A DNA stretch of 64,000 bases. It comes from Bradyrhizobium nitroreducens (lineage in GTDB: Bacteria; Pseudomonadota; Alphaproteobacteria; Rhizobiales; Xanthobacteraceae). The notes under the pieces are model-generated. The model was not told the origin of the DNA, searched no databases, and was given only the letters and a program-made list of their open reading frames with translations. Shown here in pieces: positions 16,532-24,872 of this stretch. A program made the translations under genes and the position numbers. Location of the stretch: contig NZ_LFJC01000003.1 of the NCBI RefSeq assembly GCF_002776695.1, positions 7,905,298-7,969,297 of the forward strand. Reading direction: 5' to 3'. Every line of letters starts with the position of its first letter. Positions within the stretch are counted from its first letter, which is position 1.

Positions 16532-17575
16532 TTAGCCGATCTCCCGCCTGACCTTCGCCGCGGCGTCGCACATCGCCTTCAGCTTCCCGAACGCCGTCGC
16601 GCGCGGCATGTATTTCATGCCGCAATCGGGCGCGGGAATCAGACGATCGGGCGACACGTGCTTGAGGCCGTTGCGAATCCGGTCGGCGACGGTATCGACG
16701 CTCTCGATTGCGGGGTCCGCAAGGTCGAGCACGCCGAGCATGATCTTCTTCGACGACAGATCCTTGAGCACGCCAAGGTCGAGCTTCGGCTGCGCCGCCT
16801 CGATCGAGATCTGGTCGGCGATGGTGTCGTCGAGCTCGGCCAGGAAGGAATAGCCGGCCGGCTTGTTCGAGCCGGGCACGACAGCGGCATAGCCGAAGCA
16901 GAGATGCACCACGGTCGGCACCGTGATGCCCTGCAGCGCGCGGTTGATCGCCTTGACGGCATAGCGCTTGGCGAGCTCGGGATTGTTGCGCACCCAGGGC
17001 TCGTCGAGCTGGATCACGTCCGCTCCGGCCTTCTGCAGGTCGAGCGCCTCGGCATTGACGGCCTCGGCCAGCGCCATCGCCAGCTCTTCCTCGTCCCTGT
17101 AATACTCGTTCTTGGCCTGCTGGCTCATCGTGAACGGGCCGGGCAGGGTGATCTTCGCCGCGCGGTCGGTGTTCTTGCGCAGGAACTGCATGTCATGCAG
17201 CTCGACCGGACCCTTGCGCTTCACGGGGCCGACGACGCGCGGCACCGGCGTCTGCGTGTTGCCGGTGCGTGCTACGATCATCGCGGGATTGTCGCCGTCG
17301 ATGCCGTCGAGCGCGGTGGCAAAGCGATTGGAATAGCTCTCGCGGCGGATCTCGCCGTCGGTCACGATGTCGATGCCGGCGCGCTCCATGTCGCGGATGG
17401 CCACGATCGTGGCATCGTCCTGGGCTTCCTCCAGGTGCTCCGCGGGCAGGCGCCACATGTCGTGCAGGCGGGTGCGCGGCACCACCTTCGACAGCATGGC
17501 GCGGTTCACCAGCCATTCCGGCTGCGGATAGCTGCCGACCACGGTGGTCGGCAGCAGGTGCGTTGGCATCGGCAT
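16532..17575 (-). CDS. MetE-like cobalamin-independent methyltransferase (C-terminal-domain type)
   Basis: 347 residues from the ATG at 17573-17575, with AAGGAGA five bases upstream. It corresponds to the catalytic barrel of cobalamin-independent methionine synthase alone: VVGSYPQPEWL at 12-22, the GIDIVTDGEIRRESY segment, DVIQLDEPWV, VHLCFGYAAVV with the zinc-type His and Cys, and APDCGMKYMPR with the last zinc Cys. Such short homologues use small methyl donors or modify other compounds rather than replacing full-length MetE. It is the last gene of an operon with an ABC transporter, so it probably acts on the imported compound, for example by demethylation or methyl transfer. The substrate is unknown. 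Confidence 0.85.
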   Translation of the reverse strand: MPMPTHLLPTTVVGSYPQPEWLVNRAMLSKVVPRTRLHDMWRLPAEHLEEAQDDATIVAIRDMERAGIDIVTDGEIRRESYSNRFATALDGIDGDNPAMIVARTGNTQTPVPRVVGPVKRKGPVELHDMQFLRKNTDRAAKITLPGPFTMSQQAKNEYYRDEEELAMALAEAVNAEALDLQKAGADVIQLDEPWVRNNPELAKRYAVKAINRALQGITVPTVVHLCFGYAAVVPGSNKPAGYSFLAELDDTIADQISIEAAQPKLDLGVLKDLSSKKIMLGVLDLADPAIESVDTVADRIRNGLKHVSPDRLIPAPDCGMKYMPRATAFGKLKAMCDAAAKVRREIG

Positions 17576-17624
17576 CGAGGTCTCCTTCTTATTGTTGTTG
17601 AACGTCGTTGTTGAGCGCGGCGGT

Positions 17625-18494
17625 TCAGGCGGCGCGCGTTGCCGCGACTGAACCCTCGTCCTTGACGGGATTGCTGAGGATGCCGATGCCGGAGATCTCG
17701 ATCTCGACGGTGTCGCCGCCCTTCATCCACAGCGGCGGCGTGCGATAGGCGCCGACGCCGCCGGTCGTCCCGGTCACGATCACGTCGCCGGGCACCAATT
17801 CGGTGAAGGTCGAGCAATAGGCGATCAGGGCGGGCACGTCGAAGACGAGGTCGGAGATCGGTGCCTTCTGCACCTCGACGCCGTTGAGCCGGGTGATCAG
17901 CGTCTGCTTGCTGACGTCGGTCAGTTCGTCGGTGGTGACCATCCACGGCCCGAAACCGCCGGTGCCGGCAAAATTCTTGCCCGGCGCGAATTGCGAGGTG
18001 TGGCGCTGCCAGTCGCGGATGCTGCCGTCATTGTAGCAGGCGTAGCCGGCGACATGGCCGAGCGCGGCTTCACGCGAGATACGGCGGCCGGCCTTGCCGA
18101 TGATCACAGCCATTTCCCCCTCGTAATCGAAACGCTCGGATTCCAGCGGCCGGATCATCGGCTGGCCATGGCCGACCTGGCTGTTGGCGAAGCGGGTGAA
18201 GATCATGGGATGCGCGGGCGTCGGATGGCCGCTTTCGGCGAGATGCGTGGCGTAGTTGACGCCGATGCAGAAGATCTTGTCGGGATCGGGAATGGTCGGC
18301 AGCAGCGCGACGTCCGCAAGCGCATAGTCGGGCTTCTCGCCGGTGAGCTTCTTCAACTCGTCGAGCGAGCCTTTCGCAAGCAGCGCCTTCAGCGTCGGAA
18401 TGGCCTTCAGGCGCTTGCCGGCGTCGATGACACCCTTGTCGGTGACGATGCCATAGCTCGCGGTGCCCGAAATGGTGAAGCTTGCGACTTTCAT
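17625..18494 (-). CDS. Fumarylacetoacetate-hydrolase-family protein (FAHD type)
   Basis: 289 residues. It has the typical layout: KIFCIGVNYATHLAESG, HPMIFTRFANSQVG, LESERFDYEGEMAVIIGKAG with the metal-binding Glu residues, GYACYNDGSIRDWQRHTSQFAPGKNF, and the C-terminal GDVIVTGTTGGVGAYRTPP. Family members are metal-dependent hydrolases, hydratases or decarboxylases of beta-diketo or 2-oxo acids, as in aromatic meta-cleavage pathways. It is not the fumarylacetoacetase of the tyrosine pathway, which is at 45454. Only three bases separate it from the upstream deacetylase-like gene, so the two are co-transcribed, and it probably performs one step in the degradation of the imported compound. Confidence 0.88.
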   Translation of the reverse strand: MKVASFTISGTASYGIVTDKGVIDAGKRLKAIPTLKALLAKGSLDELKKLTGEKPDYALADVALLPTIPDPDKIFCIGVNYATHLAESGHPTPAHPMIFTRFANSQVGHGQPMIRPLESERFDYEGEMAVIIGKAGRRISREAALGHVAGYACYNDGSIRDWQRHTSQFAPGKNFAGTGGFGPWMVTTDELTDVSKQTLITRLNGVEVQKAPISDLVFDVPALIAYCSTFTELVPGDVIVTGTTGGVGAYRTPPLWMKGGDTVEIEISGIGILSNPVKDEGSVAATRAA

Positions 18495-18497
18495 GGG

Positions 18498-19157
18498 TCA
18501 AACACTCTCTTCGATGGAGGAAACATAGTCGTCGATGGGAAGCGTGATCTCGCCGCCCCGGATCGGAACGCATTGGGGCGGGAAGTCCTGGCGGAAGCGC
18601 GCGCCGGCCGCTTCTGCGCGGTCGAGGAAGCGCTCCAGATGCGCCATGGCGCCGGTCGGCAGATCGTGCAGCACCATCAGCGTCCAGGGCTGCCGGCTGC
18701 ACTGATGAAGCGCGCGCTCGGTCCAGCCGTCGGGGTCGTCCCAGTCGCGCGGAATGGAATTCCACAGCACGCAGCTGTGCCTTTCGCGCGTGAGATGATC
18801 GACCACGGACGGCTTGAGCAGCCGCTTGTCGAGATTGCCGCCGCCACCGAACGGCCGGAACCAGCGCTGCGGATGGGCGAGATCGCCGATCGCATGCTGG
18901 GTGCGGCCGATCTCATTCTCCGCGGTGTCGCGCCCGGACTGCTCGCCAAGCGGGATGCTGTGCGTAAAGGTGTGATTGCCGATCCAGTGCCCCTCGCCAT
19001 GCGCGCGCTCCGCAAGCACGCGCCGCGCGGGATCGGCCAGCTTCTCGCCGATGACGAAGAAGGTGGTCTTGATGCCGCGCTTGTCCAGGATGTCGAGCAC
19101 GCGCGGCGTCACGTCAGGGTCGGGGCCGTTGTCGAATGTCAGGGTCAGGTCGTACAC
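18498..19157 (-). CDS. NodB-fold (polysaccharide deacetylase family) hydrolase, variant metal motif
   Basis: 219 residues from the GTG at 19155-19157, with GAGG seven bases upstream. It has motif 1 as TFDNGPDP (residues 7-14), KTTFFVIGEKL, and motif 2 as IGNHTFTHS with the His-X3-His pair. In most family members motif 1 is TFDDGP and the second Asp binds metal; here that position is Asn10. No signal peptide is present, so a cytoplasmic small-molecule amidase or imidase role fits better than cell-wall deacetylation. That is inference from the operon, which holds an importer and two other catabolic-type enzymes. Confidence 0.85.
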   Translation of the reverse strand: MYDLTLTFDNGPDPDVTPRVLDILDKRGIKTTFFVIGEKLADPARRVLAERAHGEGHWIGNHTFTHSIPLGEQSGRDTAENEIGRTQHAIGDLAHPQRWFRPFGGGGNLDKRLLKPSVVDHLTRERHSCVLWNSIPRDWDDPDGWTERALHQCSRQPWTLMVLHDLPTGAMAHLERFLDRAEAAGARFRQDFPPQCVPIRGGEITLPIDDYVSSIEESV

Positions 19158-19166
19158 GCAGCTACC

Positions 19167-19988
19167 TCAGGTCGCCGGCTGTATCGCGCCCGTCGCGATC
19201 TCGTCATTGGCCTGGCCGGCGCGGGTGCCGGTCTGCCAGATCGCGGCCCTGCGCTCGATCCAGCGGATCACGGCGTTGAAGCCGATGGCGAGGAACAGCA
19301 CGAGCAGCACGCCCGCGAACACATGCGCGCTGTCGAGGATGGTGCGGTAGCGCGAGATCAGGTAGCCGATGCCGGCCGAGGAGATCAGCATCTCCGAGAC
19401 GACGACGCCGACGATGACAAGCGCGCCGCCGACACGCAGGCCCGACAGCACCGTCGGGATCGCGGCGGGGATGATGACGCGGACCAGCCGCTGGCTCAGC
19501 GTCGCGCCCATGCTGCGGGCCGCGAGCAGGAGCTGCGGATCGATGGTCTGGATGCCGGCCGCGGTCGCCAGCATCGTCGGCAGGAATCCGTAGATCGAGG
19601 CGAACGCGATCTTGGACTCAGAGCCGATGCCGAGCCACACGGTGAAGACGGGATAGAGGATCACCAGCGGCACCGCATACAGGCTCGACACCATCGGCAT
19701 GATCAGGATTCGCGGCCGCGGCAGGCTGCCGACGATGGCGCCGAGCAGGATGCCGCCGCCGCAGGCGAATGCCATGGAGACCACGACCTCGTAGAGCGTG
19801 ACCGCGAGCGCATGACCGTATTCAGCCGCATCGGTCCATCCGGCGACCAGCGTGGACGACAGCGAAGGCAGGAACAGCTCGGGAATGAGCCCGGCACGCG
19901 GCAGCCCTTCCCACAACGCGATCAGGCCGATCACGATCAGATATCGCAACGTCTTTGCGCTGATCCTGGCACTTATTCTGGCGCTCAT
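19167..19988 (-). CDS. ABC transporter permease, NitT/TauT type (second permease)
   Basis: 273 residues from the ATG at 19986-19988. Six hydrophobic segments are visible, for example YLIVIGLIALWEGL, VVSMAFACGGGILLGAIVG and VSSLYAVPLVILYPVFTVWL. The cytoplasmic EAA loop reads AARSMGATLSQRLVRVIIPA. It belongs to the BinPDT_transp_1 family that forms the channel for sulfonate, nitrate or aromatic-compound importers. It starts seven bases after the ATPase gene stop. The N-terminus carries a short duplicated SARISARIS. It pairs with the permease at 20781-21536, probably as a heterodimer. Confidence 0.92.
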   Translation of the reverse strand: MSARISARISAKTLRYLIVIGLIALWEGLPRAGLIPELFLPSLSSTLVAGWTDAAEYGHALAVTLYEVVVSMAFACGGGILLGAIVGSLPRPRILIMPMVSSLYAVPLVILYPVFTVWLGIGSESKIAFASIYGFLPTMLATAAGIQTIDPQLLLAARSMGATLSQRLVRVIIPAAIPTVLSGLRVGGALVIVGVVVSEMLISSAGIGYLISRYRTILDSAHVFAGVLLVLFLAIGFNAVIRWIERRAAIWQTGTRAGQANDEIATGAIQPAT

Positions 19989-19995
19989 GATCGTC

Positions 19996-20802
19996 TCACG
20001 CCGATTTGCGGATGTGCCGCCAGATGCGGTCGCGCAGGCTGCCGAACGCATCGCCGCTGAGCATCTCGTAGGTGCGGGGCCGCGGCAGCTGGACCTGAAG
20101 GTGGTCGACGATGCGGCCGGGCCGCGCCGACATCACGATCACCTCGTCGGCGAGATAGACCGCTTCGGTGAGGCTGTGCGTGACGAAGACGACGGTCTTG
20201 CCGGTCGCCGCCCAGATCCGCAGCAGCTCGTCGCCCATGGTCATGCGCGTCTGCTCGTCGAGCGCCGCGAACGGCTCGTCCATCAACAGCACCGGCGGAT
20301 CCTGCACCAGCCCGCGCGCGATCGAGACGCGCTGCTTCATGCCGCCCGAGAGTTCGTGCGGATGGCGCCTGCCGAAGCCGTCGAGCCCGACCAGCTTCAG
20401 CGCATCCTGCGCCTTGGCGCGGCGCTCGGCCTTCGGCACGCCGCGCAGCGCCAGCGGAAACTCCACATTGTCCTCGGCGGTCAGCCAGGGAAACAGGCTC
20501 GCCTCCTGGAACACCACGCCGACTCTGTCAGGATCGGGCTGCAGGATCGGCGCACCGCTGATGGTGATGGTGCCCGCGGTCTGCTGGCGCAGGCCCGCCA
20601 TCATCATCAGGAGCGTCGACTTGCCGCAGCCGCTGGGGCCGACCAGCACGACGAAGCGGCCGGGCTTGACCTCGAGCGAGACGTCCTCCAGCGCGACGAC
20701 GTCCTGCGACCGGGTCTTGAACACCTGGCCGACATTCTTCACCTCGATCGCGCCGGCGCGCGCGGCGGGTTTCAACGGGGTCACGTTCGCCAATGGCTGC
20801 AT
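19996..20802 (-). CDS. ABC transporter ATP-binding protein, NitT/TauT type
   Basis: 268 residues from the ATG at 20800-20802, chosen because GGTGGA lies just upstream; an ATG at 20817 has no ribosome binding site. The gene overlaps the end of the upstream permease by 22 bp, a sign of translational coupling. All motifs are intact: Walker A GPSGCGKST, Q-loop VVFQEASLFPWLT, signature LSGGMKQRVSIARGL, Walker B VLLMDEPFAALD and the switch His in FVTHSLTEAVYLAD. It energises import of the unknown substrate through the two neighbouring permeases. Confidence 0.95.
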   Translation of the reverse strand: MQPLANVTPLKPAARAGAIEVKNVGQVFKTRSQDVVALEDVSLEVKPGRFVVLVGPSGCGKSTLLMMMAGLRQQTAGTITISGAPILQPDPDRVGVVFQEASLFPWLTAEDNVEFPLALRGVPKAERRAKAQDALKLVGLDGFGRRHPHELSGGMKQRVSIARGLVQDPPVLLMDEPFAALDEQTRMTMGDELLRIWAATGKTVVFVTHSLTEAVYLADEVIVMSARPGRIVDHLQVQLPRPRTYEMLSGDAFGSLRDRIWRHIRKSA

Positions 20803-21536
20803 CGCGTTTCCACCCATCTGACAAGTTCGTTGAAGGTCATGGCGATCGCGGCGACCATCACGACGCCGGCGAGAAGCTGCTTCATCTGGAAATTCTCGCC
20901 CCAGGTCGCGATCTGGTGGCCGATGCCGTCGCGCGAGGCGTACATCTCGGCGAGGATCACGCCGGTGAGGTTGAAGATCATGGAGATCCGCAACGCCTCC
21001 AGCAGCACCGGCAGCATGCTCGGCAGATAGACCCGGAACGCGGTCTGCCATGGCGTGGCGCCATAGGAGCGCGCCACCGTGAGATGCTCGACCTTGACCG
21101 ACTCCACCGCCGTCGTGGTCGACATGATCACGATGAAGATGGTGGAGAAGAAGCCGAAGCCGACCTTCTGGGCGAAGCCGACGCCGAACACCAGGATGAA
21201 CATCGGCAGGAAGATCGATTTCGGGATGCTGAAGGCGAAGAACAGCAGCGGCTTGGCGACGTCGGCGAAGTAGCGGTTCTCCGCGACCAGGAAGCCGATC
21301 AGCGCGCCGAAGGGTACCGCCAGCGCGAACGCCGTCAGCACCTCGGTCGCGGTGACCATCAGGTCCTTCTGCACCGCCGCGCGCCGCAGGAGGTCACCAA
21401 GCGTCGCGAACGTGTCGGATGCCGACGGCAACAGGCGCGGATTGACGATGCCGGTGCGTGACAGCACCTCCCACAGCGCCAGGATCGCGACGATGATCGC
21501 GATCCGCGCGAGGTTGATGGCGAGCGTGCCCTGCAT
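20781..21536 (-). CDS. ABC transporter permease, NitT/TauT type (first permease)
   Basis: 251 residues with about six membrane segments (IAIIVAILALWEVLS, VTATEVLTAFALAVPFGALI, FAFSIPKSIFLPMFILVFGVG). The EAA loop reads VARSYGATPWQTAFRVYLP. It starts five bases after the binding-protein gene stop and its end overlaps the ATPase gene. With the permease at 19167-19988 it gives a two-permease importer. Confidence 0.92.
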   Translation of the reverse strand: MQGTLAINLARIAIIVAILALWEVLSRTGIVNPRLLPSASDTFATLGDLLRRAAVQKDLMVTATEVLTAFALAVPFGALIGFLVAENRYFADVAKPLLFFAFSIPKSIFLPMFILVFGVGFAQKVGFGFFSTIFIVIMSTTTAVESVKVEHLTVARSYGATPWQTAFRVYLPSMLPVLLEALRISMIFNLTGVILAEMYASRDGIGHQIATWGENFQMKQLLAGVVMVAAIAMTFNELVRWVETRCSHWRT

Positions 21537-21541
21537 CGCAG

Positions 21542-22504
21542 TTACTTGGTCGGGACCGGCTTGAACTTGGTCGAGATCACGTCCTCGGCCGGCACGATGT
21601 CCTTGAGCCCGCCGAGCTTGGCGAGATCGAGCGAGAGCTGTACGGCGGCATTCACGTTCGCCGCGCCCATGTCGCCGCTGGTCTCGAGCTTCATGATGGT
21701 GTTGTCGTATTCGAGGCCGGCGATCTCCGGCGGCATTTCGTAGAGCTCGGCGATCAGCTTGACGGTGACGTCGCGGTTGGCGCGCATGAACGCGACCGCG
21801 CCATAGAGCGCGTTCACGGCCTTCTGCACCAGCTGGGGCTTCGCCTCCGCGAGCTTGTCGAGCACGATCCAGCCCGCGGTGAGGTTCGGCGGCACCGCCG
21901 TCGAATAGTCGAGGATGGTCTTGGCTTCGCCGGATTTGGAGATCTGGAAGCTCAGCGGCGAATAGACCACGGCGGCCTCGACGTTACCCGCCAGGAGATT
22001 GGGCACCAGGCCGCCGCCGCCGACGGGCACGCGCGTGAAATCGATCTTCTTGTCCTGGATGGTCCACAGCGCCAGCAGGTCCGAGCCTGAGCCCGCCGCG
22101 GTGATCGCCACCTTCTTGCCGTTGAGGTCCTTGACGTCGAGCGTCGATTTGGCCGGCACCATCAGCTGCCAGCCGAAATTGCCCATCGCGGCGTTGGCGA
22201 CGATGCGCGACATCACGCCCTTCTTGCGCCCGGCCGAGACCAGCGACGGCGGATCGAGGATGATGTCGGCCGCGCCCGCGGCCATGCCCTCGAAGGTCTC
22301 GGCACCGCTGCGGTAGATGGTCAGCTCGGCCTGAATGCCTTCCTTCTCGAACAGTTTCTGCCGCACGGCCGTCTCGGCGATCGTCGTCGGCCAGTATGTC
22401 TTGGTGGGCAGGCCGACGCGGATGGTCTCGGCGGCGCTCGCGGGGCCGGCCAGGATTGCGGCGGCGACGAGCGACAGGCACGCGTGACGGCGATTGATCT
22501 TCAT
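21542..22504 (-). CDS. Periplasmic substrate-binding protein of NitT/TauT-type ABC importer
   Basis: 320 residues from the ATG at 22502-22504, preceded by GGGAGG. A signal peptide with RR near the start (MKINRRHACLSLVAAAILAG-PASA) exports it; Sec or Tat is possible. The mature part shows the NMT1/THI5-like fold: IRVGLPTKTYWPTTIAET, GAETFEGMAAGAADIILDP, LNGKKVAITAAGSGSD and LAGNVEAAVVYSPLSF. These proteins bind sulfonates, pyrimidine precursors or aromatic acids. The bound compound defines what the downstream NodB-fold, FAH-family and MetE-like enzymes process; it cannot be read from sequence. Confidence 0.92.
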   Translation of the reverse strand: MKINRRHACLSLVAAAILAGPASAAETIRVGLPTKTYWPTTIAETAVRQKLFEKEGIQAELTIYRSGAETFEGMAAGAADIILDPPSLVSAGRKKGVMSRIVANAAMGNFGWQLMVPAKSTLDVKDLNGKKVAITAAGSGSDLLALWTIQDKKIDFTRVPVGGGGLVPNLLAGNVEAAVVYSPLSFQISKSGEAKTILDYSTAVPPNLTAGWIVLDKLAEAKPQLVQKAVNALYGAVAFMRANRDVTVKLIAELYEMPPEIAGLEYDNTIMKLETSGDMGAANVNAAVQLSLDLAKLGGLKDIVPAEDVISTKFKPVPTK

Positions 22505-22550
22505 TGTTTCCTCCCGGTTTGTCTTTTTTTGTAGGCCGAATTGGGGATCG

Positions 22551-23279
22551 TCAGGTCGTGCGGCTCACCTCCGCAATGCGCGAGGCGGCGAGCTCGACGA
22601 ACGCCTTGGTGGTGCCGAAGTGCTTTGACAAGGCGCGAACTGCCGCATCGGCGTCGCGCTTCGTCACGGCCGCGACGATCGCCGCATGCTCGGCCTCGAC
22701 GTCGCGCGGCTTGCCGCCGACCTCGCGGCGGATCGACAGGCGCCGATATCTCTCGCTCTGCTCGTGCAGCACGTCGCGGAAGCCGAGCAGCCAGGGCGAG
22801 CCACAGGCGTTGACCAGCGCGCGGTGGAAGATGCGGTGACGGATCACCCATTCCTCGTAATGCACGGTGGGATCGTCGGGGTAGCGATAGGGGACGGCTT
22901 TCAGATCGGTCCAGCTCGCCTTCACCGCGGCGAGCCAGGTGTCATCGCCCCGCTCGATCGAACGGCGCAACGCCAGCCCCTCGATGTCGATCCGGGTCTG
23001 GGTGACGTCGGCGAGATCGGCGAGCGACACCGGGCTGACGCGAAAACCGCGCTGGTCCGAGGCCTGCACCAGGCCGTCGGCGACGAGCCGCGACAGCGCC
23101 TCGCGCACCGCGGCAAGGCTGACCGAGAACTGCTTGGCGAGGCCCGCGATATGCAGCTTCTGGCCCGGCAGCAGCCGCGTCGCCAGGATATCGGCGCGCA
23201 GCCGCTCATGCAGCGCCGAGGTCAGGCTGCGCGGACCGTCGCCGGGGCTCCCGGACATGTCGAACTGAAGCGGACCCAT
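22551..23279 (-). CDS. GntR-family regulator with FCD domain
   Basis: 242 residues. The N-terminal winged helix (LTSALHERLRADILATRLLP, FSVSLAAVREALSRLVADGL, RGFRVSPVSL) is followed by an all-helical FCD domain with metal/ligand-type residues (TQTRIDIEGLALRRSIERGD, HRIFHRALVNACG, VEAEHAAIVAAVTKRDAD). FCD regulators usually bind organic acids and repress the catabolic operon they head. The gene is 46 bp upstream of the binding-protein gene on the same strand, so it is the first gene of the eight-gene operon and is likely autoregulated through the palindrome at 23317-23330. Confidence 0.92.
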   Translation of the reverse strand: MGPLQFDMSGSPGDGPRSLTSALHERLRADILATRLLPGQKLHIAGLAKQFSVSLAAVREALSRLVADGLVQASDQRGFRVSPVSLADLADVTQTRIDIEGLALRRSIERGDDTWLAAVKASWTDLKAVPYRYPDDPTVHYEEWVIRHRIFHRALVNACGSPWLLGFRDVLHEQSERYRRLSIRREVGGKPRDVEAEHAAIVAAVTKRDADAAVRALSKHFGTTKAFVELAASRIAEVSRTT

Positions 23280-23316
23280 TGGCCGATGATCGCAAGGCGG
23301 CGCCGTGTGGTCAACA

Positions 23317-23330
23317 GAAAATCGATTTTC
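23317..23330. promoter_or_regulatory. 14 bp perfect palindrome upstream of the GntR operon (operator candidate)
   Basis: GAAAATCGATTTTC is a perfect palindrome 38 bp before the GntR start, in an AT-rich patch of an otherwise GC-rich region, with CGATTTTTT immediately after. Its position suits an operator for the GntR regulator that heads the operon. Confidence 0.5.
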
Positions 23331-23382
23331 GATTTTTTAGAGTTCAGGTTGAGCCTCGGCGCAGGCCGCACGCTCGCCGCGA

Positions 23383-24249
23383 TCACCCGCACGCCCAGTC
23401 GAACTTCATTGCCTTGAAGTCGAGCTGCGCGTTGCCGCCGCCGAAATTGTAGCCGCCGAAATATTCCTCGAACTCGACGTAGAACGGGCTCATCTCCGGC
23501 ACCGCCTGGCACGGCCGCATGGTGCCGCCGAGATGGTTGGGAGCGTGGTCCTTGGCCCAGTCGTGCAGGCGGAAATTGTCGCGGCCCGGTTTGCCGCCGA
23601 CGTAATAGTAATACGGCTGATAGCCGGTCGGCGGATTTCCGCGGCCGTGCTCGTCCTGCGGACCCTTGCCGGCATTGGGATCATCAGCGCGCGCCGTCAT
23701 GCCAATCGCGCGGGTCTCGCTGAGATCGGCGCGCGGCGGAGCGGCAAACATCTTCCTGGCGTAAGGCGCGGCGGCCTCGAAGAAGGCGCTGGCGCCGCCG
23801 ACATCGAGCCAGCGCGGCCGATCGGCGCTCGCCAGCGCAAGCGGCGCCGGCGGTGTCGCGAACGGGCCGTCGTATTCGGCCCGCGTCAGCAGCAGCGCGG
23901 CATATTCGTAGTCGAGAATGTCGGTCATGCGCGACAGGCGCGGATGCGCCGGGATCGCCAGCACGGCCTCGCGGACTTCGGGATCATCGGGCGCGCCGCC
24001 GTCATTGTGATCGGGCGCGGTGGCAAAGAACGACAACGCGACGATGTCCTCGCCATGCACGCGATAATCCTCCGGCAGCAGCAGCGTAAAACCGTGCATC
24101 AGCGGAAAGCCGGTGACGGGATCGAGCGGCCATTGCTCGCTTCTAATGCCCGGCGGCAGCCCGAACACCCAGCCCTGGTCGCGCGCACGGTCGACGGGAC
24201 GGTCCAGCATCTGCAGATCATAAGCACGCGAAGGCAAGGCAAACGCCAC
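23383..24249 (-). CDS. Conserved protein of unknown function, 288 aa, GTG start
   Basis: The GTG at 24247-24249 is preceded by GGGAGA at a good distance, which decides the start. The sequence is Pro/Asp/Tyr-rich and soluble, with no signal peptide or membrane segment. Recognisable patches are GFPLMHGFTLLLPEDYRVHG, DILDYEYAALLLTRAEYDG, GYQPYYYYVGGKPGRDNF and the end FGGYNFGGGNAQLDFKAMKFDW. I do not recognise a family with confidence. It is on the same strand as the GntR operon, with a 103 bp gap holding the candidate operator, so it is probably a separate unit. Confidence 0.75.
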   Translation of the reverse strand: MAFALPSRAYDLQMLDRPVDRARDQGWVFGLPPGIRSEQWPLDPVTGFPLMHGFTLLLPEDYRVHGEDIVALSFFATAPDHNDGGAPDDPEVREAVLAIPAHPRLSRMTDILDYEYAALLLTRAEYDGPFATPPAPLALASADRPRWLDVGGASAFFEAAAPYARKMFAAPPRADLSETRAIGMTARADDPNAGKGPQDEHGRGNPPTGYQPYYYYVGGKPGRDNFRLHDWAKDHAPNHLGGTMRPCQAVPEMSPFYVEFEEYFGGYNFGGGNAQLDFKAMKFDWACG

Positions 24250-24570
24250 GGGCCGTCTCCCATAGAAATTGCCTCGCCGTTGAGGCGTGGGTTAGTCGCG
24301 GGGAGGAGGGATGGGGTTCGGGGGAGAAGGAGATTGTTGGCGACGCCGTCCCTCACTCTCCCCTGTCGTTCCGGCGAACGGCGGAACGTAAGAACATAGG
24401 GCGAAGCTTGGCAAAGACGAGTTGTTCGGCCTCGGCCACAACCGCTCTATCTGACGAGACTGCTGGGAATTTCTTACGGAAAGGCTTATTGCTACGCTCT
24501 GCGAGGAAGCAATGATTGATTTCTCTTCGCGGCCCCTACAGCACCGCGTCTTCTCCGGGCAGCCCTGACC

Positions 24571-24861
24571 ATGCAGTTCGAGTTCGATTGGGACCCGACC
24601 AAGGCGGAAAGCAATCGGCGCAAGCATGGGGTCGCCTTCGAGGCGGCGATGGGCGTTTTCAGCGATCCTCTGGCCCTGTCGCTACTCGACAATGAGTCTG
24701 GCGAAGGGGAGGAGCGATGGGTTACCATGGGCCGGAACGCAGCTGGTACCTTGCTGCTGGTCGTTCATACCTATGTCGACCTCGCAGCGGACCGGGCTGC
24801 GATCCGCATCATCTCGGCGCGCTACCCGAGCAGCCGCGAGATCAGGTCTTATGAAGGTTGA
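24571..24861 (+). CDS. brnT: BrnT-family toxin
   Basis: 96 residues. It has the family pattern: an opening FDWDPTKAESNRRKHGVAFE, then VFSDPLALSLLDNE, EERWVTMGRNAAGTLLLVVH and the ending RIISARYPSSREIRSYEG. BrnT is a RelE-fold ribonuclease toxin that stops translation and is neutralised by BrnA. The antitoxin gene follows 11 bases downstream. Base composition is somewhat less GC-rich than in the neighbours, as expected for an acquired module. The ribosome binding site is weak. Confidence 0.88.
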   Translation: MQFEFDWDPTKAESNRRKHGVAFEAAMGVFSDPLALSLLDNESGEGEERWVTMGRNAAGTLLLVVHTYVDLAADRAAIRIISARYPSSREIRSYEG

Positions 24862-24872
24862 TCGGTGATCCG

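Noticed and set aside
16532..17575. Full methionine synthase MetE
   Set aside because: Length is half of MetE; only the C-terminal catalytic barrel is present, so methionine synthesis as main role is not supported.
17991..20060. 689-codon open frame on the plus strand across the ABC operon
   Set aside because: It crosses four minus-strand genes with intact motifs and is compositionally a shadow.
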